A DNA stretch of 39,814 bases, from assembly GCA_902786285.1 (NCBI GenBank), contig CADABX010000012.1, positions 31,308 to 71,121 on the forward strand. Reading direction: 5' to 3'. Source of the stretch: Oscillospiraceae bacterium. Lineage in GTDB: Bacteria; Bacillota; Clostridia; Oscillospirales; Acutalibacteraceae. The notes beneath the pieces were generated by a model. The model saw nothing but the letters and a program-made list of their open reading frames with translations. It was not told the origin of the DNA and searched no databases. The position numbers and the translations under genes are program-made. Below, piece after piece: positions 15,858 to 23,992 of this stretch; position 1 is the stretch's first letter, and each line of letters starts with the position of its first letter.

Positions 15858-17729
15858 ATGAACAATCCAATATTACCGCGCATCCGCACGCCGCAGGACG
15901 TCAAAGCGCTGAATGAAGACGAACTGCAAACGCTGTGCGGCGAAGTGCGGCAGACGCTGATTGCGGTTACGGCGAAAAACGGCGGCCACCTCGCGTCGAA
16001 TCTCGGCGCGGTGGAGCTGACCGTGGCGCTGCACTATGTGTTTCAGTCGCCGGACGATCAGATCGTCTTTGACGTCGGCCATCAGTGCTATACCCATAAG
16101 CTGCTCACCGGACGTTACGACCGGTTCGGTTCGCTGCGCACCGAAGGCGGCCTTTCGGGCTTTTGCCGCCCGAGCGAAAGCGAACACGATATCTTCTATT
16201 CCGGCCACAGCGGCACGTCGGTGTCGGCCGGCCTCGGCCTTGCAACGGCCAAAAAGCTGCAAAACGATCCGCATTTTGTCGTCTCCGTGATCGGCGACGG
16301 CTCGTTTACGGGCGGGCTTGTGTATGAAGCGCTCAACAACGGCGGACGCAGCGGCACCCGGCATATCCTGGTGCTCAACGACAACAATATGTCCATTTCG
16401 GAAAACGTCGGCTCGCTGGCAAAATATCTTGCCGTCATCCGCTCCACGCCGCAGTATTACACGTTCAAGGCGTCCACGGAGCGCACGCTGTCGAAGATCC
16501 CGTCCATCGGCAAACCGCTGGTGCAAAAGCTGTATGACCTCAAAACGGCGGTCAAAAACCGGCTGTATGCCGAAAGCACGTTTTTCGAAGACCTCGGCTA
16601 CCGCTATATGGGTCCCGTGGACGGCCACAATATCTCTGTGCTGATCGACGCGCTGGAGGCCGCCAAACGCGTGAACGGCCCGGTGCTGCTGCATGTGAAC
16701 ACGCAAAAGGGCAAAGGCTACCGCTTTGCCGAAGAAAACCCGCGCGCGTTCCACGGCGTTGCCGGATTCGATCCGCTGACCGGCGAGCAGCCAAAGGCGG
16801 GCGAAAGCTTTTCGTCCCGGTTCGGCAGTCTGCTCAAAGCGCAGGCCGAAAAGCAGCCGGAAATCTGCGCCATCACGGCGGCCATGGGCTTTTCAACGGG
16901 ACTCGAACCGTTCAAAGACGCCTTCCCCGACCGCTTTTTCGACGTCGGAATCGCGGAGGAACACGCCGTGACCTTTGCGGCGGGCCTTGCCAAAGACGGG
17001 ATGCTGCCGGTGTTCGCGGTCTATTCCACCTTTTTGCAGCGGTGCTATGACGAGCTGGTGCACGACGTGGCGCTGCAAAACGTGAAGGTGATCTTTGCGA
17101 TCGACCGCGCCGGCTTTGTCGGCGAAGACGGCGAAACCCATCAGGGCCTCATGGACGTGGCGTTTTTGTCGTCGATTCCCAATTTTAAAATCTACGCGCC
17201 CTGCTCGTTCCGCACCTTGCAGGCCGATCTCAACCAGGCGATCCACGCCGATCATGGCCCCGTCGCGGTGCGCTATCCGCGCGGCGGCGAACCGCAAGAG
17301 AGCGAAAAGCTCCGGTTTGACTGCGTGGAATACGCAACCTACGGCGACGAAAGCGCCGACACGGCGATTTGTACCTACGGACGGCTGAGCGCCGAGGCGG
17401 TCAAGGCCTGCGACGCGCTGGAAAAGAAAGGCGTCCCGGCGCATGTGGTCGCGCTCAATCAGATCCATCCGCTGCCCGGCGGCGCGCTGGAGATTCTGAA
17501 ACAAAAACGAAACATCTGCTTTTTCGAAGAAGGGCTGCAGACCGGCGGCGCCGGGGAACAGACCGCGCTGCGGCTGCTGGAAAGCGGCTATGGCGGCACA
17601 TTCCGCCTGACGGCGGTGCCCGACTGCTTTGTTGCGCAAGCGAGCGTCAAAGAGCAGCTTCGAAAATACGGACTTGACTCTGACAGTATGATAAAAACGA
17701 TGACAGACATCACGGAGACACAGGCATGA
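15858..17729 (+). CDS. dxs: 1-deoxy-D-xylulose-5-phosphate synthase
   Basis: A 623-aa, thiamine-diphosphate-dependent transketolase-fold enzyme, full length. The TPP-binding region is GDGSFTGGLVYEALNNGG...NDNNMSIS; the central catalytic block includes GIAEEHAVTFAAGLA, and DRAGFVGEDGETHQG follows. It condenses pyruvate with glyceraldehyde-3-phosphate to DXP, the first step of the MEP isoprenoid pathway and a precursor for thiamine and pyridoxal. It lies 16 bp after ispA. The last four bases overlap tlyA (ATGA). Confidence 0.97.
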   Translation: MNNPILPRIRTPQDVKALNEDELQTLCGEVRQTLIAVTAKNGGHLASNLGAVELTVALHYVFQSPDDQIVFDVGHQCYTHKLLTGRYDRFGSLRTEGGLSGFCRPSESEHDIFYSGHSGTSVSAGLGLATAKKLQNDPHFVVSVIGDGSFTGGLVYEALNNGGRSGTRHILVLNDNNMSISENVGSLAKYLAVIRSTPQYYTFKASTERTLSKIPSIGKPLVQKLYDLKTAVKNRLYAESTFFEDLGYRYMGPVDGHNISVLIDALEAAKRVNGPVLLHVNTQKGKGYRFAEENPRAFHGVAGFDPLTGEQPKAGESFSSRFGSLLKAQAEKQPEICAITAAMGFSTGLEPFKDAFPDRFFDVGIAEEHAVTFAAGLAKDGMLPVFAVYSTFLQRCYDELVHDVALQNVKVIFAIDRAGFVGEDGETHQGLMDVAFLSSIPNFKIYAPCSFRTLQADLNQAIHADHGPVAVRYPRGGEPQESEKLRFDCVEYATYGDESADTAICTYGRLSAEAVKACDALEKKGVPAHVVALNQIHPLPGGALEILKQKRNICFFEEGLQTGGAGEQTALRLLESGYGGTFRLTAVPDCFVAQASVKEQLRKYGLDSDSMIKTMTDITETQA

Positions 17730-18535
17730 CGGAAAAGAAACGGCTCGACGTGGCGCTGTTTGAACGCGGGTTTGCCGAAAGCCGCGAAAAGGCGAAGGCG
17801 CTGATTATGGCCGGACAGGTCTATGTGAACAACCAAAAAGCGCTCAAAAGCGGCGACACCGTAAAGGAAGGCGACTGCCTTGAGGTACGCGGCGACAAGC
17901 TGCCGTTTGTTTCACGCGGCGGTCTCAAGCTGCAAAAGGCGGTGGACGTGTTCGGCGTAACGCTCGAAAACTGCATCTGTATGGATATCGGCGCGTCCAC
18001 GGGCGGCTTTTCCGACTGTATGCTGCAGCACGGCGCAAAAAAGGTCTATGCGATCGACGTCGGCTATGGCCAGCTCGCGTGGAAGCTGCGCGAAGACAAC
18101 CGCGTGGTCAACATGGAGCGTACCAATTTCCGCTATGTCACCCATGAACAGATCCCGGAGACCATCGACTTTGCGTCGGTGGACGTGTCGTTTATTTCGC
18201 TGCGGCTGATCGTGCCGGTGATGCGAGAGCTTCTCAAAGACGGCGGACGGGCCGTGTGCCTCATTAAACCGCAGTTTGAAGCCGGGCGCGAAAACGTGGG
18301 CAAAAAAGGCGTGGTGCGCGACCAGAGCGTCCATGTGCAGGTTGTGTCCGACATTGTACAGTTTTTGCTCGACACGGGCTTTTCGGTCCTTTCGCTCGAT
18401 TATTCCCCGGTCAAGGGACCGCAGGGCAATATTGAATATCTGGTGCTTGTGGAAAAGACGGACGACGCACAGTCGTTTTTGACCGTCACGCCGTCCGAGA
18501 TCGTTGCCTTGTCGCACGAGGCGCTCGATCAATAA
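17726..18535 (+). CDS. tlyA: TlyA family RNA methyltransferase (S4 domain plus FtsJ-like domain)
   Basis: A 269-aa protein. The N-terminal S4 RNA-binding domain (about 5-65) contains RLDVALFERGFAESREKAK, and a Rossmann methyltransferase domain follows. SAM motif I is MDIGASTGGFSDC (about 89-101). Catalytic-region blocks VDVSFISLRL and LIKPQFEAGRENVGKKGVV match TlyA/YqxC. In mycobacteria TlyA 2'-O-methylates rRNA at C1409/C1920, which sensitises to capreomycin; in Firmicutes the role is inferred. It is the last gene before a 387-bp repeat-rich gap that separates it from nadK, its usual neighbour. Confidence 0.93.
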   Translation: MTEKKRLDVALFERGFAESREKAKALIMAGQVYVNNQKALKSGDTVKEGDCLEVRGDKLPFVSRGGLKLQKAVDVFGVTLENCICMDIGASTGGFSDCMLQHGAKKVYAIDVGYGQLAWKLREDNRVVNMERTNFRYVTHEQIPETIDFASVDVSFISLRLIVPVMRELLKDGGRAVCLIKPQFEAGRENVGKKGVVRDQSVHVQVVSDIVQFLLDTGFSVLSLDYSPVKGPQGNIEYLVLVEKTDDAQSFLTVTPSEIVALSHEALDQ

Positions 18536-18599
18536 CAGGCAACAGTCGACAGTCGTTAGTCGTTAGTAGAAACGGACGCAAAGAAGCAACGAAACGAGT

Positions 18600-18785
18600 G
18601 TTGGTAACAGCCTAGTAACCGGTTTGGTAACTGTTTGGTAACCACGGAAAAGCCCACCGTTGGGGCAATTGTTCGTAATTAGTTACCAAGTTACCAATAT
18701 TCCAAGTAAAAAGTCAGAAATATAGAAATAGAGAGAAAACAGGAAAAGTTGGAAAACGTTGGTTTCCGGTTTCCGGTAACTCTCT
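18600..18785 (+). repeat. Iteron-hairpin element A (11-bp GGTAAC repeats)
   Basis: Four GGTAAC-type units spaced 11, 12 and 11 bp apart (18600-18644; best units TTTGGTAACTG and TTTGGTAACCA) are followed by the hairpin AAAGCCC...GGGGC (18649-18666). Two inverted units, GTTACCAA at 18682-18689 and 18690-18697, come next. Then come CCAAGTAAAAAGTC (18702-18715), the A-rich core ending CAGGAAAAGTTGGAAAAC (18740-18757) and a tail with GGTTTCC repeats. Elements B (34439) and C (39657) share the same order and core but have different 11-bp words. Confidence 0.75.
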
Positions 18786-18822
18786 GAGATAAATATATAT
18801 CCGGCGTGACCGGCTAACGAAT

Positions 18823-18841
18823 CGCCGATCCCTGATCGGCG
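18823..18841. repeat. 8-bp stem, 3-nt loop hairpin
   Basis: CGCCGATC-CCT-GATCGGCG is a perfect 8-bp stem with a 3-nt loop, with no T-tract. The geometry matches the short hairpins of the two other repeat regions. Confidence 0.7.
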
Positions 18842-18922
18842 CTGCTCAAACTGACGACTGACGACTGTTGACTTACAATGATCGCAGATCAGCAAGAAAT
18901 GATTTTGAAAGAAGGTGCCGCT

Positions 18923-19786
18923 ATGTCTATGAAAATCGCCGTCCGGGTCAATTTGACCCGTGCGCACGCGTTCGACGTGACTGCCAAGGTGATCGAAGAA
19001 CTCCACCGCCTCGGTGCGACGGTGCTGATGGAAAAAGAGATGCAGCCTGTGTTCGGCGCCTTTCCCGTCCGCTTTTTGCCGGGCGACACGGTGTGGGCAC
19101 AGTGTGATCTGTTTATCGCGGTCGGCGGCGACGGCACGTTTATCCACACGGCGCATGTCGCGTCCGGATATGACAAGGAGATCCTCGGCATCAACGCCGG
19201 CAACCTCGGCTTTTTGGCCGGATTGGAAAAAACGGAGCTGCCGCTTTTAAGCCATCTGATCGACGGCAGCTACACGATCGACAAACGCATGATGCTGTGC
19301 GTGGAGCATTACCAAAACGACACGCTGCGGGAAAAGTTCTATTGCCTCAACGACGCCGTGTTTGCGCGCGGCGTGTCGCTGCGCATGTGCGACATCACCG
19401 TTTTTTGCGACGGGCAAAAGGTCAACGACTATTTTGCCGACGGCCTGATCTTTGCAACGCCCACCGGCTCGACGGCCTATTCGCTGTCCGCCGGCGGCCC
19501 TGTGGTGGATCCCGCGATCGAAACGCTTTTGCTCACACCGATCTGCACCCATTCGCTGTTTGCGCGCTCGATGATGTTCCGGCCGGAAAAAACGCTGACG
19601 GTGGAGATCCGCAACCCGGAGCTGTGTCTGCCGCTGCTGTCGTGCGACGGCGAAGAGAGCGTCCATATCTCAAAGGGCAGCACCTTTTTGATCCGGCGTG
19701 CCAGCCGCAATTGCAAGATCATCCGGATCAAAGCCGAGAGCTTTACCGATATACTATCCAGAAAAATGGTGGAACGCCGCGTGTGA
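18923..19786 (+). CDS. nadK: NAD kinase
   Basis: A 287-aa ATP-NAD kinase. It has the GGDGTFIHTAH active-site loop, GINAGNLGFLA, LNDAVFARG and the TPTGSTAYSLSAGGPVV block, all diagnostic. It phosphorylates NAD to NADP. The start at 18923 is chosen over the in-frame ATG at 18878 because AGAAGG lies 7 nt upstream and the extra 15 residues (MIADQQEM...) are unlike the family and abut the inverted repeat at 18851-18869. It heads nadK-argR-recN. It probably has its own promoter in the repeat-rich gap, but I could not find a convincing one. Confidence 0.94.
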   Translation: MSMKIAVRVNLTRAHAFDVTAKVIEELHRLGATVLMEKEMQPVFGAFPVRFLPGDTVWAQCDLFIAVGGDGTFIHTAHVASGYDKEILGINAGNLGFLAGLEKTELPLLSHLIDGSYTIDKRMMLCVEHYQNDTLREKFYCLNDAVFARGVSLRMCDITVFCDGQKVNDYFADGLIFATPTGSTAYSLSAGGPVVDPAIETLLLTPICTHSLFARSMMFRPEKTLTVEIRNPELCLPLLSCDGEESVHISKGSTFLIRRASRNCKIIRIKAESFTDILSRKMVERRV

Positions 19787-19807
19787 CGGCAGGGGAAGGA
19801 GAACAGT

Positions 19808-20272
19808 ATGAAGAAGAACAGCAGACAGGAAGCGATCCTTCAGCTTATCGAACAGGAGAATATCGGCACGCAGGACGAGCTGATGCAAAAACTCGGCGCG
19901 CTGGGCTATTCCGTGACCCAGGCGACCGTGTCGCGCGATATCAAAGCGCTCAAATTAGTCAAATCTCCCGTGGCGGACGGTCAGTACCGCTACGCCGCGG
20001 TGCGCCGCGAGATGCAGGACGTCTCCGGCAAATATTATTCCATTCTGACCCAGTCGATCCTGCACGCGGATTATGCCGGCAACATGGTCGCCATCAAGTG
20101 CTATTCCGGTATGGCAAACGCCGCGTGCGCCGCGGTGGATCACATGGATTCCGACAAGATCCTCGGCACGCTGGCCGGCGACGACACGATCTTTGTGCTT
20201 TGCCGCGACAACCAGGGTGCGCAGGATGTGAGCCGGCTGATGCAAAGCTTTGCCGAACACGGCAGCAACTAA
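19808..20272 (+). CDS. argR: Arginine repressor ArgR/AhrC
   Basis: A 154-aa protein, full length. An N-terminal winged helix (about 1-70) carries the recognition segment QATVSRDIKALKLVK. The C-terminal oligomerisation and arginine-binding domain contains AACAAVDHMDSDKILGTLAGDDTI, whose GTLAGDDTI stretch holds the arginine-contacting Asp residues. It controls arginine biosynthesis and catabolism operons as an arginine-bound hexamer. It lies 21 bp after nadK and 34 bp before recN, the standard Firmicutes order. No arginine genes are in this window. Confidence 0.95.
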   Translation: MKKNSRQEAILQLIEQENIGTQDELMQKLGALGYSVTQATVSRDIKALKLVKSPVADGQYRYAAVRREMQDVSGKYYSILTQSILHADYAGNMVAIKCYSGMANAACAAVDHMDSDKILGTLAGDDTIFVLCRDNQGAQDVSRLMQSFAEHGSN

Positions 20273-20306
20273 ACGAACCACACACCGAACAAAGGAGGCG
20301 AAGCGG

Positions 20307-21962
20307 ATGCTGCGCGAGCTGACAATTGAAAACGTGGCCGTCATCGAACGCGCGTCCCTGCGCTTTGACGAAGGCTTCAACGTGCTGACCGGCGAAACCG
20401 GCGCCGGCAAATCGATCGTGATCGACGCGATCAATGCCGTTCTGGGCGAACGTACCGGCCGCGACGTGGTCCGCTCCGGAGAAGCAACCGCAAAGGTCAC
20501 CGCCTATTTTGACGACCTTTCCCCGGCGGCAAAAGCCGTTTTGGAAAGCTTCGATCTCGACCCGGACGACGAGCTGCTGATTGCGCGGACAATCTCCGCC
20601 GACGGCAAAAGCAGCTGCAAAATCGGCGGCAAAACCGTGACGGCGTCCATGCTGCGTCAGCTCGGCCATGAGCTTGTAACGATCTGCGGCCAGCACGACA
20701 GCCAGCATCTTTTGCAAAAAGAAAAACACCTCGATTACATAGATCTGCTCGCCCAGAGCGGCGAACTGAAAGCGCAGTACCAAGCGCAGTACCACGCGCT
20801 GCGGGATGTGAAAAAACAGCTTCACCGGCTTCGGAAAGCCGACGCCGACAAGGGCGCAAGGCTCGATTATCTTTCGTTCCAGATCAGGGAGCTCGAGGAC
20901 GCGCATATCACAATCGGCGAAACCGACGCGCTGCAGCAGCAGAAAAAACGGCTGCAAAACAAAGAAAAACGGCTGCAGTCGCTGCAGGCCGTGTGCGCCG
21001 CCATCGACGGCGACGAAAACGGCGGACTGCTGCAAAACCTCTATACGCTCTCGAGCGCGCTGGCACAGCTTTCTGACGGCGACGACAGCTTTCGCGCGTT
21101 TGAAGACACGGTCGCAAACGTGCGCTATGACCTGGAGGACTGCGCCGCGGCCGCCCGGCGGACGCTGGACGCGGAAGAAGCCGACGACACCGACATCGAC
21201 ACAATCGAACAGCGGCTCGATCAGCTTTACCGCCTGGGGCAAAAATACGGTCACAGCGAAGAGGCAATGCTCGCGGCGCTGCAAAAAGCCAAAGAAGAAT
21301 ATGACAATATTGCCTTTTCCGAACAGAAAATCGCCGAACTCGAACAGGCGGAGGACGCCATGAGCGACGAGCTGTTACGCTTGGGCGACCGTTTGACCGA
21401 CTGCCGCAAAGCGGCTGCCCGCGACTTTGAACAAAAGGTGACACGGGAACTGACCTTCCTTGACATGCCGGCGGCACAGTTCAAGGTGGAATTCCGCGAA
21501 CAGAACGCGACCGAAAACGGGATGGACGACGTGGAGTTTTGCTTTTGCGCCAACCCCGGACAAGCCTTGAAGGGCATCGGCAAAATCGCGTCGGGCGGCG
21601 AACTGTCGCGTATCATGCTCGCTATCCGCTGTGTGCTTTCGGAGCACGACGGCGAAACGATGATCTTTGACGAGATTGACACCGGCGTCAGCGGCCGCGC
21701 CGCCAGCCGGATCGCCGACCGCTTGCGCAAGGTTGCAAGCGGCAGACAGGTGCTTTGCGTCACCCATCTTGCCCAGATCGCGGCGGCGGCAAACAGCCAT
21801 CTGCTGGTGGAAAAATCGCTCGACCCCGGCGCGACCTATACCCGGGTGACGCCGCTGGACGACGCCGGCCGCGAAACGGAGATCGCCCGGCTGATCGGCG
21901 GCGATCTGATCACAGACGCCACGCGTGCTTCCGCGCGGGAGCTGCTGGCGTATTACGGATGA
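20307..21962 (+). CDS. recN: DNA repair protein RecN
   Basis: A 551-aa SMC-like ATPase. Walker A is GETGAGKS near residue 30. A Q-loop region, [11 protein letters not shown], and two coiled-coil arms (about 155-235 and 300-360) with an acidic hinge follow. The C-terminal ABC signature is [14 protein letters not shown] and Walker B is [14 protein letters not shown]. RecN gathers double-strand-break ends and stimulates RecA-dependent repair. The start at 20307 has AAAGGAGG upstream; the frame is open further up but lacks a ribosome-binding site. The length is normal. It is the last gene of the nadK-argR-recN group. Confidence 0.96.
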   Translation: MLRELTIENVAVIERASLRFDEGFNVLTGETGAGKSIVIDAINAVLGERTGRDVVRSGEATAKVTAYFDDLSPAAKAVLESFDLDPDDELLIARTISADGKSSCKIGGKTVTASMLRQLGHELVTICGQHDSQHLLQKEKHLDYIDLLAQSGELKAQYQAQYHALRDVKKQLHRLRKADADKGARLDYLSFQIRELEDAHITIGETDALQQQKKRLQNKEKRLQSLQAVCAAIDGDENGGLLQNLYTLSSALAQLSDGDDSFRAFEDTVANVRYDLEDCAAAARRTLDAEEADDTDIDTIEQRLDQLYRLGQKYGHSEEAMLAALQKAKEEYDNIAFSEQKIAELEQAEDAMSDELLRLGDRLTDCRKAAARDFEQKVTRELTFLDMPAAQFKVEFREQNATENGMDDVEFCFCANPGQALKGIGKIASGGELSRIMLAIRCVLSEHDGETMIFDEIDTGVSGRAASRIADRLRKVASGRQVLCVTHLAQIAAAANSHLLVEKSLDPGATYTRVTPLDDAGRETEIARLIGGDLITDATRASARELLAYYG

Positions 21963-22017
21963 ATCCATAAAAAAACAAATTGCAATAGAACCACAAAAAA
22001 AGAAAGGATGTATTCCC

Positions 22018-23241
22018 ATGGAAATATATGAAGAACTGGTTGCGCGCGGCCTGATCGCGCAGGTGACGGACGAACAGGAGATCCGCGATCTTGTCAACAA
22101 CGGCAAGGCGGTGTTTTACATCGGCTTTGACCCCACGGCGGATTCGCTGCATGTGGGTCACTTTATGGCGCTGTGCCTGATGAAGCGTCTGCAGATGGCG
22201 GGCAACAAGCCCATCGCCCTGATCGGAGGAGGAACCGCCATGATCGGCGACCCCTCGGGCCGCACCGATATGCGCCAGATGATGACCAAGGAGACCATTC
22301 AGCACAACTGCGACTGCTTTAAAAAGCAGATGAGCCGCTTTATCGATTTTTCAGACGGCAAAGCGCTGATGGTCAACAACGCCGACTGGCTGCTCGATCT
22401 CAACTATGTGGAGCTGCTGCGCGAAGTGGGCGCTTGCTTTTCAGTCAACAACATGCTGCGTGCGGAATGCTATAAGCAGCGGATGGAAAAGGGCTTGTCG
22501 TTCCTCGAATTCAACTACATGATCATGCAAAGCTACGACTTTTATTCCCTGTTCCAGAAATACGGCTGCAACATGCAGTTCGGCGGCGACGACCAGTGGA
22601 GCAACATGCTCGGCGGCACGGAGCTGATCCGCAAAAAGCTGGGCAAGGACGCCTATGCCATGACGATTACGCTGCTGCTCAACTCCGAGGGCAAAAAGAT
22701 GGGCAAAACCCAGAAGGGCGCCGTGTGGCTCGACCCGGAAAAGACCAGCCCGTATGAATTCTATCAGTACTGGCGCAATGTGGACGACGCCGACGTGCTC
22801 AAGTGTATCCGCATGCTGACCTTCCTGCCGCTCGACGAGATCGAAAAAATGGAAAGCTGGCAGGGGAGCGAGCTCAACCGCGCCAAAGAGATCCTCGCCT
22901 TCGAGCTGACAAAGCTCGTCCACGGCGAGGCGGAAGCCGAAAAAGCCCAGGCCACCGCCAAGGCGCTGTTCACGGGCGCCGCGGACGCGGACAATATGCC
23001 GGCCACAACGCTCGCAAAGGCCGACTTTGACGCCGGCGTGCAGCTGCTGGACGTGATGGTGCAGGCAGGTCTTGTCAAATCCAAGGGCGAAGGCCGCCGG
23101 CTGGTGCAGCAGGGCGGTGTGTCGCTCAACGACGAAAAGGTGACCGACCCGATGTTGGTTTTGTCCGCCGCCGATTTTGAAAAAGGCTATGCCGTGATCA
23201 AAAAAGGCAAAAAAGTCTTCCATAAGATCACGGTGGCATAA
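22018..23241 (+). CDS. tyrS: Tyrosine-tRNA ligase
   Basis: A 407-aa class I synthetase of the bacterial TyrRS type. The HIGH-equivalent is HVGHF in [12 protein letters not shown]; the tyrosine-binding stretch includes [14 protein letters not shown] and GGDDQWSNM. The KMSKS-equivalent is KKMGKTQKG, and a C-terminal S4 domain (about 340-407) contains [15 protein letters not shown]. It charges tRNA-Tyr. The start at 22018 follows AGAAAGGA. Only 55 bp separate it from recN, too short for a T-box leader, so control by uncharged tRNA is not apparent. Confidence 0.97.
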   Translation: MEIYEELVARGLIAQVTDEQEIRDLVNNGKAVFYIGFDPTADSLHVGHFMALCLMKRLQMAGNKPIALIGGGTAMIGDPSGRTDMRQMMTKETIQHNCDCFKKQMSRFIDFSDGKALMVNNADWLLDLNYVELLREVGACFSVNNMLRAECYKQRMEKGLSFLEFNYMIMQSYDFYSLFQKYGCNMQFGGDDQWSNMLGGTELIRKKLGKDAYAMTITLLLNSEGKKMGKTQKGAVWLDPEKTSPYEFYQYWRNVDDADVLKCIRMLTFLPLDEIEKMESWQGSELNRAKEILAFELTKLVHGEAEAEKAQATAKALFTGAADADNMPATTLAKADFDAGVQLLDVMVQAGLVKSKGEGRRLVQQGGVSLNDEKVTDPMLVLSAADFEKGYAVIKKGKKVFHKITVA

Positions 23242-23242
23242 G

Positions 23243-23971
23243 ATGTATTTTCTCGGCATCGGCACCGTCGTCAACTGCGGCGCGGTGGTGCTCGGCGGCG
23301 TTCTCGGTCTGCTGCTGCGGCGCGTACTCAATACGAGGATCTGCGACACCGTGACGCAGGCCATGGGACTTGCGGTGGTGTTTATCGGCGCGGCCGGCGC
23401 ACTGGCAAGATTTCAGGATCTGCGGAATACGCCGCATGAAACGACGCATATTCTTTTGATGGTGCTCTCGCTCGCGCTCGGCGCCGCTGTGGGCGAAGCG
23501 ATCAATATCCAAAATCTGACCGAGCGCTTTGGCGCGTTTTTGCGCCGCAAGGTCAAAAGCGAAAAGGATCCGCAGTTTTTAGAAGGCTTCGTTTCCGCCT
23601 CGCTGACGATCTGCGTGGGCGCCATGGCGGTGATGGGACCGCTGCTCGACGCGCTGCAAAAGGATCCGTCCACACTGTATACCAAAGCGGTGCTCGACCT
23701 TGTCATCATATTGGTGATGGCGGCGGCAATGGGCAAGGGCGTGGTGTTTTCCGCGCTGCCGCTGGTGGCGCTGCAAGGCTCGCTGACGCTTTTGGCGCAT
23801 TGGATCGAGCCGCTTCTGACCGAGCTTGCGGTCACGAATATCAGCTTTGTAGGCTCCATGCTGATCTTCTGTGTGGGTCTTAATCTGATGGTGAAAACCA
23901 AAATCCGTGTTGCGAATCTGCTGCCTGCGCTGCTCTTTACGGCGGCCAGCAGCTTTATCCCGTTATCATAA
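23243..23971 (+). CDS. DUF554 family membrane protein
   Basis: A 242-aa integral membrane protein with about seven helices and a central cytoplasmic loop (RRKVKSEKDPQFLEGFVSAS). The opening GIGTVVNCGAVVLGGVLG and the CVGAMAVMGPLLDALQKDPS block are typical of DUF554 (YdfK-like). The family is probably a transporter or channel, but no substrate is known. It starts 1 bp after tyrS and ends 21 bp before the first GH38 gene, so it is probably co-transcribed with both. Confidence 0.88.
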   Translation: MYFLGIGTVVNCGAVVLGGVLGLLLRRVLNTRICDTVTQAMGLAVVFIGAAGALARFQDLRNTPHETTHILLMVLSLALGAAVGEAINIQNLTERFGAFLRRKVKSEKDPQFLEGFVSASLTICVGAMAVMGPLLDALQKDPSTLYTKAVLDLVIILVMAAAMGKGVVFSALPLVALQGSLTLLAHWIEPLLTELAVTNISFVGSMLIFCVGLNLMVKTKIRVANLLPALLFTAASSFIPLS

Positions 23972-23992
23972 ACAATACAAAGGAGAAGGACG

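Larger units (their letters stand above)
18541..18869. repeat. Block bounded by 19-bp inverted repeats between tlyA and nadK
   Basis: AACAGTCGACAGTCGTTAG at 18541-18559 is matched in inverted orientation at 18851-18869 with 2 mismatches in 19. The block starts 5 bp after the tlyA stop and ends 53 bp before the nadK start. It contains iteron element A and a hairpin at 18823-18841. No coding frame inside looks real. A 13-bp piece of the same end (CAGTCGACAGTCG) recurs at 39246-39258, beside element C. It resembles a small non-autonomous mobile element, but no target duplication is evident. Confidence 0.6.

Noticed and set aside
18868-18900. nadK promoter beginning with TTGACT at the inner edge of the inverted repeat
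   Set aside because: No acceptable -10 hexamer lies 16-18 nt downstream; the TACAAT nearby directly abuts the TTGACT.
21963-22017. T-box leader for tyrS
   Set aside because: Only 55 bp separate recN and tyrS. There is no room for the specifier and antiterminator domains, and no T-box consensus is seen.
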